Position numbers and translations under genes: made by a program. The notes below the pieces were generated by a model. That model saw only the letters and a program-made list of their open reading frames with translations. It did not search any database and had not been told where the DNA came from. From Paraburkholderia ferrariae NBRC 106233 (lineage in GTDB: Bacteria > Pseudomonadota > Gammaproteobacteria > Burkholderiales > Burkholderiaceae): DNA of 64,000 bases. Positions 42,639-50,900 of this stretch are shown piece by piece (the first letter of the stretch is position 1; each line of letters begins with the position of its first letter). The stretch covers positions 62,001-126,000 of the forward strand of contig NZ_BAYB01000023.1 of assembly GCF_000685035.1 (NCBI RefSeq), in the 5' to 3' direction.

Positions 42639-44735
42639 TTGAACATTCGCAAATTCATCGGCGGCACCAGCCGCGACGCGCTGCGCCTCGTGCGCGAAGC
42701 GCTGGGCGCCGACGCCGTCGTCCTGTCGAACCGTACGCTCGACGACGGCAGCGTCGAAATCGTCGCGCTCGCGGATAGCGATCTCGCGGCGATCGCGCCG
42801 GCCGATGTCGCCGCGGCAGCCGGCCAGCCGCTCGCCAGCGCGACGAAGCTCGGCCGTCCCGCGGCTTCCGCGGGCACGGCAGCGCCTGCCGCCGCCGCGA
42901 TGGGCGGTGCGAACCCCTACGCCGGCGGTGTGCCGGACGTGTTCTCGTCGGTCTTCGGCGCGAGCCCCGAAGTGGGCGCGCAGCCGGGCACGGCGCTCAC
43001 CTGGGCCGACGCCTCGGACGACAGCGACGACGGCGACGCCGCCGATGTCTCGATTGCTTTCGAAGGCGTGCAAAAGCCCGCCGTGTACGGCACGCCCGCG
43101 TACACCGGCCCCGCAGGCATGCCCGGCCAGACGCAGCACGGCGCGCCCCCGATGCCGGGTGCGGGCGCCCCGGGTGCAAGCGCTGCCGGTTTCATGGCTT
43201 CCGCGGCACAACCGGCCTCGCCGATCCCGCCGCTCGCACAGGGCGCCCCGCGGGCCGCGCAGCGGCCGCTCGCGCCGCGCGAAGCCGCGGCGATGCTGGA
43301 GCAGGCCGCGGCCCAGTCGATCCTTCCCGATCCGCCGCCCATCGCCGCGCGCGAGCCGCGCACGATGGCCGAATCGAACCCCTGGCTCATCGACCACGCA
43401 CGCCGCATCGCGAACCAGCAGGAAGCCGCGCGCGCCGCGGGCATCTCGCCGGCCGACGCCATCGCGAAGGGCCTCGGCATGCCCGCCGATCCGATCCTGC
43501 CGCCCGACGTCGACGCGAGCACGCCTGAGTGGGCGCGCGAGGCCGCCGAAGTCGCAGCCCGCCGCGCCGCGGCGCGCCTTGGCCACGGCCCGGAAGCGGT
43601 CGGCCCGGCGCCTTCCGCGAGGGCATCGGCGAACGGCGCGGCGAACGGAGCAGCAAATGGAGCCGCAAATGGAGCCACAAGCGGCGCGGCCGCCGGCGCA
43701 GCGGCGAACGCGGCGCAAACCGTCAGCGAAGCGATCCGCTCGCGCATCGAACAGGTCGTGAACGAGACCGTGATGAACGAGCTCGCCTCGATGCGCGGCA
43801 TGATGGAAGAGCAGTTCGCCGGCCTTCTGTGGGGCGAGCGCCAGCGCCGCAGCCCGGTGCAGGGTGCGCTCACCAAGCAGCTTTTCGCGGCCGGCTTCTC
43901 GGCCCAGCTCGTGAAGATGATGATCGACCGCATGCCCGCCGTCGAAACCGACGAAGCCGGCATGGAGTGGGTCCAGTCGGTGCTCGAATCGAATCTGCCG
44001 GTGCTGGAGAACGAGGAAGCCCTGATGGAGCGCGGCGGCGTGTTCGCGCTGATGGGCCCGACCGGCGTGGGCAAGACCACCACCACGGCGAAGCTCGCGG
44101 CGCGCTGCGTGATGCGCTTCGGCGCGAGCCGCGTGGCGCTCCTCACCACCGACAGCTACCGGATCGGCGGCCACGAGCAACTGCGCATCTTCGGCAAGAT
44201 CCTCGGCGTTTCGGTGCACGCGGTGCGCGACGGCGCCGACCTGCAGCTCGCGCTCACCGAACTGAAGAACAAGCACATCGTGCTGATCGACACGATCGGC
44301 ATGAGCCAGCGCGACCGCGCCGTGGCCGACCAGATCGCCATGCTGTGCGGCGCGGGCCGTCCGGTGCAGCGCCTCCTGCTGCTCTCGGCCACGAGCCACG
44401 GAGACACGCTCAACGAAGTCGTGCAGGCCTACCAGAGCTCGCCGGACAAGGCGCCGCTCGCGGGCTGCATCCTCACCAAGCTCGACGAAGCGACCAACCT
44501 GGGCAGCGCGCTCGACACGGTGCTGCGCTACAAGCTGCCGGTGCACTACGTTTCGACCGGCCAGAAGGTGCCCGAGAACCTGTACGTGGCCACGCGCCGC
44601 TTCCTCGTGCGCAGCGCGTTTTGCGTCCCGCGCGATCACTCGCCGTTCGTGCCGCACGAGGACGACATCCCCGCGCTGCTTTCCGCGCTTTCGCTGCGCA
44701 CGGGTTCGCAGTCTCACGAGGTTCAGTTTGGATAA
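42639..44735 (+). CDS. flhF: Flagellar placement GTPase FlhF
   Basis: 698 residues from TTG 42639 (MNIRKFIGGTSRDALRLVRE is the family start; no ATG nearby). SRP-type GTPase that sets the polar position and number of flagella. A short N-terminal domain is followed by a very long Ala/Pro/Gly-rich middle of about 330 residues, including an ANGA repeat near 330-350, then the helical N-domain and GTPase: P-loop LMGPTGVGKTTTTAKLAAR (about 470), TTDSYRIGGHEQL, LIDTIGMSQRD, and LTKLDEATNLGSALD. The unstructured middle makes it longer than the typical 400-500 residues. It ends 7 nt inside flhG. Confidence 0.96.
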   Translation: MNIRKFIGGTSRDALRLVREALGADAVVLSNRTLDDGSVEIVALADSDLAAIAPADVAAAAGQPLASATKLGRPAASAGTAAPAAAAMGGANPYAGGVPDVFSSVFGASPEVGAQPGTALTWADASDDSDDGDAADVSIAFEGVQKPAVYGTPAYTGPAGMPGQTQHGAPPMPGAGAPGASAAGFMASAAQPASPIPPLAQGAPRAAQRPLAPREAAAMLEQAAAQSILPDPPPIAAREPRTMAESNPWLIDHARRIANQQEAARAAGISPADAIAKGLGMPADPILPPDVDASTPEWAREAAEVAARRAAARLGHGPEAVGPAPSARASANGAANGAANGAANGATSGAAAGAAANAAQTVSEAIRSRIEQVVNETVMNELASMRGMMEEQFAGLLWGERQRRSPVQGALTKQLFAAGFSAQLVKMMIDRMPAVETDEAGMEWVQSVLESNLPVLENEEALMERGGVFALMGPTGVGKTTTTAKLAARCVMRFGASRVALLTTDSYRIGGHEQLRIFGKILGVSVHAVRDGADLQLALTELKNKHIVLIDTIGMSQRDRAVADQIAMLCGAGRPVQRLLLLSATSHGDTLNEVVQAYQSSPDKAPLAGCILTKLDEATNLGSALDTVLRYKLPVHYVSTGQKVPENLYVATRRFLVRSAFCVPRDHSPFVPHEDDIPALLSALSLRTGSQSHEVQFG

Positions 44736-45681
44736 GTTCGTGATCGATCAGGCAGAAGGGCTGCGGCGGCTGCTTGCACGCGTCGGCTCGCGCGTGGTCG
44801 CCGTCACGGGCGGCGCGGGCGCGCCGGGCCGCACGACGACCGTGGTGAACCTGGCCGCCGCGCTCACCGAGCAGGGCAAGGACGTGCTCGTGATCGACGA
44901 GTGCCTCGGGCCCAGGTCGGTGTGCACGACGCTCGGCGGCGTGCGCGGCGCGGGCAACTTCGAGGCCGTCATGCGCGGCGAGATGGCGCTGGCCGACGCC
45001 GTGGGGCGCCATGGGCTCGGCTTCAGCGTGCTCGCCGCCTCGCGCGAGAACCGCGCGCGCTACACCGGTGCGCAGTTGCAGAAAGTGCTGGCGGGGCCCG
45101 CCGACGTCGTGCTGATCGATGCCCAGCTCGACGCCGAAGGCGCCCTGTCACCGCTCGCGCTGCATGCGCACGACGTGCTGATCGTCATGCGCGTGTGCGC
45201 GCAGTCGATCACCGACACCTACGCGAGCGTCAAGCGCCTGCATTTCGCGCACGCGATCGGGCAGTTCCGCGTGCTCGCAAACCAGGTGGCGAGCGTGGAG
45301 GAGGCGCAGTCGGCCCTCGAAAACCTCGCGGGCGTGGCAAGCCGCTACCTGAGCGTCACGCTGGAAAGCGCGGGCTGGGTCGCCGCCGACCCGCACATGC
45401 CGCGTGCGGTGCGACTCTCGCGCTGCATCGTCGATGCGTTTCCCTCGACGGTCGCCGCGCGCGATTTTCGCCATCTCGCCGATGCACTGCCGCACTGGCC
45501 GATGCGGCCGGCGGTGTCGTCGCGCTCGCCGGGCACGTCGCGCCTGCTGGGCGCGGCGGCCGCAGCGGCCGCGGACGCATTCGTTTCAACCGTTGCTGGC
45601 GTTACATCCGCCCCCGAGCCGGCCCATGCGGGCTGGCGGGCCGATCCGCCCGCGCAGCGCCCCACGACGCAGCCCGCTTGA
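44728..45681 (+). CDS. flhG: MinD-like flagellar number regulator FlhG (FleN) with altered P-loop
   Basis: 317 residues from TTG 44728, overlapping flhF. ParA/MinD-fold protein that limits flagellar number and stimulates FlhF GTPase. The deviant Walker A (KGGxGKT in active MinD) reads TGGAGAPGRTTT, with Arg35 replacing the catalytic-loop Lys and Thr the signature Lys. DVLVIDECLG (switch I/A') and VVLIDAQL (Walker B) remain. A C-terminal Ala/Ser/Pro tail follows. The altered loop suggests weak or no ATP hydrolysis, which I recall as common in betaproteobacterial FlhG. Confidence 0.9.
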   Translation: MDKFVIDQAEGLRRLLARVGSRVVAVTGGAGAPGRTTTVVNLAAALTEQGKDVLVIDECLGPRSVCTTLGGVRGAGNFEAVMRGEMALADAVGRHGLGFSVLAASRENRARYTGAQLQKVLAGPADVVLIDAQLDAEGALSPLALHAHDVLIVMRVCAQSITDTYASVKRLHFAHAIGQFRVLANQVASVEEAQSALENLAGVASRYLSVTLESAGWVAADPHMPRAVRLSRCIVDAFPSTVAARDFRHLADALPHWPMRPAVSSRSPGTSRLLGAAAAAAADAFVSTVAGVTSAPEPAHAGWRADPPAQRPTTQPA

Positions 45682-45727
45682 AGCGGCGCCGCGGGACGTT
45701 GCAGAGGACATGTTGCAGGAGAGCACG

Positions 45728-46459
45728 ATGTACAACGCTCAAGGAAAAATCTCGCAGGCCGAAGTGCTGACGAAGTACGCGCCGCTCGTGCGCCGTCTCG
45801 GGCTGCAACTCGTCGCCAAAATGCCCGCGAGCGTTGACCTCGACGATCTGATCCAGGCCGGCATGATCGGCCTGATGGATGCGGCCAACCGCTACAAGGA
45901 AGACCAGGGCGCGCAGTTCGAGACCTACGCGAGCCAGCGCATTCGCGGCGCGATGCTCGACGAACTGCGCAGCAACGACTGGCTGCCGCGCAGCCTGCGC
46001 CGCACCTCGCGCGAGGTGGAGTCGGCCGTGCACCAGGTGGAGCAGCGCCTCGGGCGCGCGGCGAGCGAAACCGAAATCGCCGGCCACCTGAACATGCCGC
46101 TCGACGAATACCAGTCGATGCTGCAGGACCTGCACGGCAGCCAGCTCATCTACTACGAAGACTTCGACCGCTCGGCCGAGGACGAGCCGTTCCTCGACCG
46201 CTACTGCGTCGATCATTCGGACCCGCTTTCGGCGCTGCTCGACGACAGCCTGCGCGGTGCGCTGATCGAGGCGATCGACCGCCTGCCCGAGCGCGAGAAG
46301 CTGCTGATGTCGCTCTACTACGAGCGCGGCATGAACCTGCGCGAGATCGGCGCGGTGATGGAGGTGAGCGAGTCGCGCGTGTGCCAGCTGCACAGCCAGG
46401 CCGTGGCGCGCCTGCGCACGCGGCTGCGGGAAATGGCCTGGGCGGGCTCGGAGAACTGA
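45728..46459 (+). CDS. fliA: Flagellar sigma factor FliA (sigma-28)
   Basis: 243 residues from ATG 45728 (GCAGGAGAG upstream). Region 2 is LDDLIQAGMIGLMDAANRYK and FETYASQRIRGAMLDELRSNDW. Region 3 is around RLGRAASETEIAGHLNM. Region 4 is REKLLMSLYYERGMNLREIG and VSESRVCQLHSQAVARLR. It directs transcription of class III genes: fliC, motAB-che, ycgR, flgK and flgM have matching promoters in this window. Co-transcribed with flhF-flhG; antagonised by FlgM encoded nearby on the other strand. Confidence 0.97.
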   Translation: MYNAQGKISQAEVLTKYAPLVRRLGLQLVAKMPASVDLDDLIQAGMIGLMDAANRYKEDQGAQFETYASQRIRGAMLDELRSNDWLPRSLRRTSREVESAVHQVEQRLGRAASETEIAGHLNMPLDEYQSMLQDLHGSQLIYYEDFDRSAEDEPFLDRYCVDHSDPLSALLDDSLRGALIEAIDRLPEREKLLMSLYYERGMNLREIGAVMEVSESRVCQLHSQAVARLRTRLREMAWAGSEN

Positions 46460-46495
46460 GGCGGGCAGCCTGACGGTTGTTCTGCGAAACCGCAA

Positions 46496-46536
46496 AGCAA
46501 AAAAGCCGAAGCGCACAACGCTTCGGCTTTTTGCTT
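46496..46536. terminator. Bidirectional terminator between fliA and flgN
   Basis: Long stem GCAAAAAAGCCGAAGCG / CGCTTCGGCTTTTTGC with a 5-nt loop, T-rich on both strands, between convergent fliA and flgN. Confidence 0.93.
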
Positions 46537-46560
46537 TCTACCCGCGAGAAGAAGGGCTGT

Positions 46561-47007
46561 TCAGAGCCCGAACGCCGGCAGGCGGCCATCCGGGCCGTAC
46601 AGCATCGGCGCGGCATTGCCGGTGTCGCCGCGCAGGATCGCGAGCGCCCGGCGGTTATGTTCCATGCGCGTGCGGATCATCATGCCGATCGTGAGATTGG
46701 CGCGGCGCGCGCGTTCGGTCGAACCCTTGAGCAATTGCCACTGGCCGGCGAGCCGGTCGTCGCGCTCGCACGCCATCTCGATGCCCTTGGGACCGGCCGG
46801 CAGGCCGAGGCCCGCGAGCTCCGCGTCGCGCACCTTCTCCAGACCGGCGAGGCGCTGCGTGAGCGTGGTCTTCTGCTCGACGATCTGCGGCAGCGACGTC
46901 ATGCCGTCCAGCGACGTGAGCGCCTTCTGCTCGACGGCGAGAAGCGATGCGAATGCCTCAACGGTGGCGTGTTCGTCGATCAGCGTGGCTAGCAGGGCGT
47001 CTTTCAT
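46561..47007 (-). CDS. flgN: Flagellar export chaperone FlgN
   Basis: 148 residues, predominantly helical: LIDEHATVEAFASLLAVEQKAL at the N-terminus, a conserved LVEQK-like region (LPQIVEQKTTLTQRLAGLEK) and later LLKGSTERARRANLTIGMMI. It is the cytoplasmic chaperone of hook-filament junction proteins FlgK and FlgL, whose genes lie at 57966-61243. It follows flgM by 35 nt and shares its FliA promoter. Confidence 0.9.
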   Translation of the reverse strand: MKDALLATLIDEHATVEAFASLLAVEQKALTSLDGMTSLPQIVEQKTTLTQRLAGLEKVRDAELAGLGLPAGPKGIEMACERDDRLAGQWQLLKGSTERARRANLTIGMMIRTRMEHNRRALAILRGDTGNAAPMLYGPDGRLPAFGL

Positions 47008-47042
47008 CGTTGCTCAATAAAGGGTCGCCGGTCAGGCGGGTG

Positions 47043-47393
47043 TCAATTCCCCGAGGTCGGCGCCAGCAGGTCGCGCGCGGTTTGCAGTACGCCGTCCGCG
47101 ATCTTGCCAGTGTCGATCTGCAGGGTGCCGTTGCGGATCGCGCTCTTGATCGACTCGACCTGGGCCGTGTCGATGTCGGCGGAGCCGCTTGCCGCGAGCG
47201 AGCGCAGCGAGGACGAAAGCGCCGAGAGGCTCACGTTCGAGTCCCCGCCGGCGCTGCCGGAAGAGGCTTGAGCGGATGCGCCCGCGGTGGCGCCACCGGC
47301 GCTCGCGGTGCCGGCAGATTCGCCTTGCTGCGTGCGCGCCACGCTGTCTTGCAGCGTACGCGGTTCATTGCGGGTGGTGGAGTCGATTTTCAC
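47043..47393 (-). CDS. flgM: Anti-sigma-28 factor FlgM
   Basis: 116 residues from GTG 47393 (AGGAAGG upstream; MKIDSTTRNEPRTL is the family start, so a longer frame was refused). Binds FliA until it is exported through the finished hook. A disordered Ala/Gly/Ser-rich N-terminal half is followed by the FliA-binding C-terminal helices VSLSALSSSLRSL and ADIDTAQVESIKSAIRNG, then KIADGVLQTARDLL. Preceded by a FliA-type promoter with 16-nt spacing, which makes a feedback loop. Confidence 0.95.
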   Translation of the reverse strand: MKIDSTTRNEPRTLQDSVARTQQGESAGTASAGGATAGASAQASSGSAGGDSNVSLSALSSSLRSLAASGSADIDTAQVESIKSAIRNGTLQIDTGKIADGVLQTARDLLAPTSGN

Positions 47394-47422
47394 GATGGCC
47401 CTTCCTGATCGATTTGATCGTG

Positions 47423-47450
47423 ATATCGGCAAACGCCGGCCCGAACTTTA
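47423..47450 (-). promoter_or_regulatory. FliA-type promoter of flgM-flgN (16-nt spacer)
   Basis: TAAA-N16-GCCGATAT on the minus strand, 30 nt before the GTG start. The hexamers are close to consensus, but the spacer is one nucleotide longer than in the other copies. Confidence 0.7.
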
Positions 47451-47493
47451 GTCCGAAACTCCTGCCGTTACATGCTGTTACGTGTGCTACCGC

Positions 47494-48852
47494 TCATATC
47501 TGGATCTGCACGGTGCTGGCGTCCTTCACGACGCCCGTGATGATCTGCCCCCCCGAGGTGCGCACGCGCACCTGCTGGCCGGGCGCCGCATTGTTGAGCA
47601 CGCTGCCCTCTGACGAAATGGTGAAGTTCGTGCCCACGGCGATTACCTTGACGGTCTGGCCGATGATCACCGATGCCGCGCTGCGCAGCATGTCGGTGCG
47701 CAGCGGCAGGCCCGCGGAGATGCGCAGCAGCGCGAGGGCGCCCGCGGCCTGCGACGGATCGGTGATGACGGTGCGCGGCAGGCTGGCGAGATCGGCTTCG
47801 CGCGGGGTCAGGTCGGCCATGGAGAGCGTCTGGCCGGGCTCGATCTGGCGGTCGGCGACGTAGTAGGTGACGTCCACGGCCACGCGGGCGGCCACGTAGA
47901 GCGTCCACGGCCTGGCGCCCACGCAGCGCACGCCGACGGTCGTGCGGCCCCAGGAGCGCGCGCCGGGCGGCATGAAGGGGTCGAGCGAGGTGCAGGCGGC
48001 GAGGCCGCGCGGGAACACCGGCGCAACGGTCACCGTCACCTTGCCAGGCAGCCCCACCGATTGCTGCTGCAAGAACGTGAGCGCGGCGGCGCGAATCGAT
48101 TCGCCGTCCTGCTGGCCCGCGGGCACCGGCTGCGCGGCGGCTGCGGCCATGGCGGCGTTCTGCGGCGCGGCCGCGTTCTGTTTCGCGGCGGCGTTCGTGT
48201 TCGCGACTGCGGCGGCGTAACGCTGGATGGCATTGGCGCGCGCGTTGGCGGCGTCGTAGCCGGCCTGCGCTTCCGGCCCCGACGCTTCCACGACCACCGG
48301 CGCCACGCGGCTCGCCGCCGTCGCGACGTTCACGCGCGGCAGCGCATTCGCGGCCGCCGTTGCCGTATTACGTGCGGCCGATGGCGCGACGCCCGCCGCC
48401 GACGCGCCGGGCGAGGTCGTGCCGGGCGCGGGAATCGTGACGATCTGCGGTGCGTCGGCTTGCGCGGCGCCCCCGCGCTCGCCCGGACCGGGGATCGTAA
48501 TCATGCCGCTTTGCGCACTGTCGCTGCCCCCCGCGCCGTTCGGCAGACGCGAAAGCGCGGCGTAAGTCGGAGGGGCGGCGGTCGGAGGCATGGCGGGCGC
48601 GGGCGCACTGCCGGGCGCCGCGAGCATCGCGCTCATGCGTACGGCATCGGAACCGGCGCGATCGCCGGGGCCCGGAATATAGATCTGGCTGTCCGTCCCT
48701 TGCGCCCCTTGTGAAGCCTGCGCATGCACGCCGCCCGCCGCGCCCAGGCCGAGGCACAGCGCAACGCCCGAAAGCCAGGCGAAGAACGCGCCGCCGCGCG
48801 AGCGCCGGTCCATGCCGGCGCGGCGCGCTCGGGTCGGGGCAGTCTGCGGCAT
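47494..48852 (-). CDS. flgA: P-ring assembly chaperone FlgA with long N-terminal extension
   Basis: 452 residues, about twice the usual 220-250. A signal peptide (core AWLSGVALCLGLGAAGGVHA) is followed by an extension of about 200 residues rich in Pro, Ala and Gly with three similar motifs: IYIPGPGDRAG, ITIPGPGERGG and VTIPAPGTT. The FlgA domain occupies the rest: VTVTVAPVFPRG, TLYVAARVAVDVTYYVADR, ISAGLPLRTDMLR, IIGQTVKVIAVG, and the SAF-like end GQQVRVRTSGGQIITGVVKDASTV. In the periplasm it assists FlgI assembly. Divergent from flgB. Confidence 0.93.
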   Translation of the reverse strand: MPQTAPTRARRAGMDRRSRGGAFFAWLSGVALCLGLGAAGGVHAQASQGAQGTDSQIYIPGPGDRAGSDAVRMSAMLAAPGSAPAPAMPPTAAPPTYAALSRLPNGAGGSDSAQSGMITIPGPGERGGAAQADAPQIVTIPAPGTTSPGASAAGVAPSAARNTATAAANALPRVNVATAASRVAPVVVEASGPEAQAGYDAANARANAIQRYAAAVANTNAAAKQNAAAPQNAAMAAAAAQPVPAGQQDGESIRAAALTFLQQQSVGLPGKVTVTVAPVFPRGLAACTSLDPFMPPGARSWGRTTVGVRCVGARPWTLYVAARVAVDVTYYVADRQIEPGQTLSMADLTPREADLASLPRTVITDPSQAAGALALLRISAGLPLRTDMLRSAASVIIGQTVKVIAVGTNFTISSEGSVLNNAAPGQQVRVRTSGGQIITGVVKDASTVQIQI

Positions 48853-49066
48853 CGTGATCTCTCCGGAATTGCATTGACACGCATCGCATTCTAGGCGGCG
48901 CCCCTCGCGCGCTTACGTCGAATAGAGGGGCGCTTTCCCGGCTATTCGTCCGATTGGTTCTTGCCAGCCCCGCCTAACATTCCTCTCCATGCGAAAAGGT
49001 CTGCGCATTGCGCGGGCCGTCTTTCATTTCGTGTTCGTCTCACGTAAGGACAACGGAGAACGCCCG

Positions 49067-49582
49067 ATGCTGGACAAACTCGACGCCGAATTCGCCTTCG
49101 GCCGCGAAGCGCTCGACGTGCGCGCCACCCGTCAGGCGCTGCTGTCCGCGAACATCGCGAACGCCGATACCCCCGGCTACCTCGCGCGCGACGTCGATTT
49201 TTCGGCCTCGCTCGCGGGCGCGCTCCGGGAGCAGGGTGCGGCGACGCCGTCCGGCATGGCGAGCCCCACGGGCGGCAATGCTTCGCCGCTCGCGATGGCG
49301 CAGCCCGCGAGCGTGACGAGCGGCATGACCATGGCGACCACCGAAGCGGGCCACATGGCCGGCAACGTGAAGCTGATTCCCACGGGCGGCCCGACCGAGC
49401 AGTACACGAGCCCGCTCATGTACCGCAATCCCGTGCAGCCCGCGCTCGACGGCAACACGGTCGATCTCGACACCGAACGCGTGCAGTTCGCCGACAACGC
49501 GCTGCACTTCGAGGCGGGCATGACGACGCTGTCCACGCAGATCAAGACGATGCTCTCGGCGATTACGTCGGGTTCGAGCTAA
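49067..49582 (+). CDS. flgB: Flagellar proximal rod protein FlgB
   Basis: 171 residues from ATG 49067 with GGAGAA upstream; a longer frame from 48989 lacks family similarity. The rod signature REALDVRATRQALLSANIANADTPGY lies near residue 15, and the C-terminal helix VQFADNALHFEAGMTTLSTQI fits. A Met/Thr/Gly-rich insertion (residues about 60-105) separates them. First gene of flgBCDEFGHIJ, divergent from flgA with a 214-nt shared control region. Confidence 0.95.
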   Translation: MLDKLDAEFAFGREALDVRATRQALLSANIANADTPGYLARDVDFSASLAGALREQGAATPSGMASPTGGNASPLAMAQPASVTSGMTMATTEAGHMAGNVKLIPTGGPTEQYTSPLMYRNPVQPALDGNTVDLDTERVQFADNALHFEAGMTTLSTQIKTMLSAITSGSS

Positions 49583-49592
49583 GGAGCGAAAC

Positions 49593-50018
49593 ATGCCATC
49601 CCTGATGAATATTTTCAGCGTTGCCGGCTCCGCCATGACGGCCGAGTCGCAGCGCCTGAACGTGACGGCGTCCAACCTCGCCAACGCCGATTCCACCACG
49701 GGCCCCGACGGCCAGCCCTACAAGGCGAAGCAGGTGGTGTTCGCGGTCGACCCGCTGGGCGGCGCGCGCACGGCCTCGGGCCAGCAGGTGGGCGGCGTGA
49801 GGGTGACGGGCGTGATCGACGACCCGACGCCCATGAAGCAGACCTACGACCCGAGCAACCCCGCGGCGGACGAGAACGGCTACGTGACGATGCCCAACGT
49901 CGATCCGGTGCAGGAGATGGTGAACATGATCTCGGCATCGCGCTCGTACCAGGCCAACGTCGAAACGCTGAACACCGCCAAGCAACTGATGCTCAAGACC
50001 CTGACGATCGGCACCTGA
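49593..50018 (+). CDS. flgC: Flagellar proximal rod protein FlgC
   Basis: 141 residues. N-terminal MNIFSVAGSAMTAESQRLNV, then TASNLANADST (rod consensus), a short middle GVRVTGVIDDPTPMKQTYDPSNPAA, and the C-terminal helix VDPVQEMVNMISASRSYQANV. It follows flgB by 10 nt and is part of the rod crossing the periplasm. Confidence 0.97.
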   Translation: MPSLMNIFSVAGSAMTAESQRLNVTASNLANADSTTGPDGQPYKAKQVVFAVDPLGGARTASGQQVGGVRVTGVIDDPTPMKQTYDPSNPAADENGYVTMPNVDPVQEMVNMISASRSYQANVETLNTAKQLMLKTLTIGT

Positions 50019-50145
50019 GCGGCCTTCGGGCCGCGCGGTTGAGCAAACCGCATCCGGGCAAACCGCATTTGAGCAAACGTTACGCAGCAACACCACGCGC
50101 CAGACCACGCGCAAGAACAGACGAAACGCATCCCAGGAGAACGCG

Positions 50146-50874
50146 TTGACCACCAACACCACCATCGGCGGCAGTACCGCCACCGTATCGCAGCAGTTGC
50201 TCGACACGATGAACGGCACGAGCACCGCGAGCTCGTCCAGTTCCACGAGCGGCACGAGCGCGAACGATCTGCAGACCACCTTCCTGCAACTGCTCGTCAC
50301 CCAGCTCCAGAACCAGGACCCGACCGATCCGATGGACAGCTCGCAGATGACCTCGCAGCTCGCGCAGATCGATACGGTATCGGGCATCGGCCAGCTCAAC
50401 ACGTCGCTCTCCTCGCTTTCCACGCAGCTCTCCGCGGGCCAGAACGCCCAGGCCGCACTCCTGATCGGCTCGACGGTGCTCGCCCCCGGCAGCAGCTTCG
50501 CGGTGGCGGCCGCAAGCTCGGGCTCGGGCGACGCGACGGCGCAGATCGGCGTCTCGCTGCCGGCGGCGGCGTCGGACGTGAAGCTCACGATCACCAACTC
50601 GGCAGGCCAGGTCGTCAACACGATCGACCTCGGCGCGCAGTCGGCGGGTACGGTGCCGGTCAGCTGGACCCCGACGGACGCGACGGGCGCCGTGCTGCCG
50701 GCCGGCACCTACACGGTCAGCGCCGCGGCCACGACCAACGGCCAGGCCGCCACGGCCACCGCGCTCGTCGCGAGCCAGGTGACGGGCGTGGTCCAGCAGA
50801 CGGGCGGCGCGGCCGGCCTGCAGCTCGCCAACGGCAAGACGGTCGCGCTGTCGAACGTCGCCGGCATCGAATGA
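50146..50874 (+). CDS. flgD: Hook capping protein FlgD
   Basis: 242 residues from TTG 50146 with CAGGAG upstream. N-terminal export region with Thr/Ser-rich lead and the conserved LQTTFLQLLVTQLQNQDPTDP, TSQLAQIDTVSGIGQLN. Then two small beta domains (VKLTITNSAGQVVNTIDLG, WTPTDATGAVLPAGTYTV). It caps the growing hook and is later replaced by FlgK. Confidence 0.96.
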   Translation: MTTNTTIGGSTATVSQQLLDTMNGTSTASSSSSTSGTSANDLQTTFLQLLVTQLQNQDPTDPMDSSQMTSQLAQIDTVSGIGQLNTSLSSLSTQLSAGQNAQAALLIGSTVLAPGSSFAVAAASSGSGDATAQIGVSLPAAASDVKLTITNSAGQVVNTIDLGAQSAGTVPVSWTPTDATGAVLPAGTYTVSAAATTNGQAATATALVASQVTGVVQQTGGAAGLQLANGKTVALSNVAGIE

Positions 50875-50900
50875 TCCAGACATAACGCGGAGAAGAAAAC

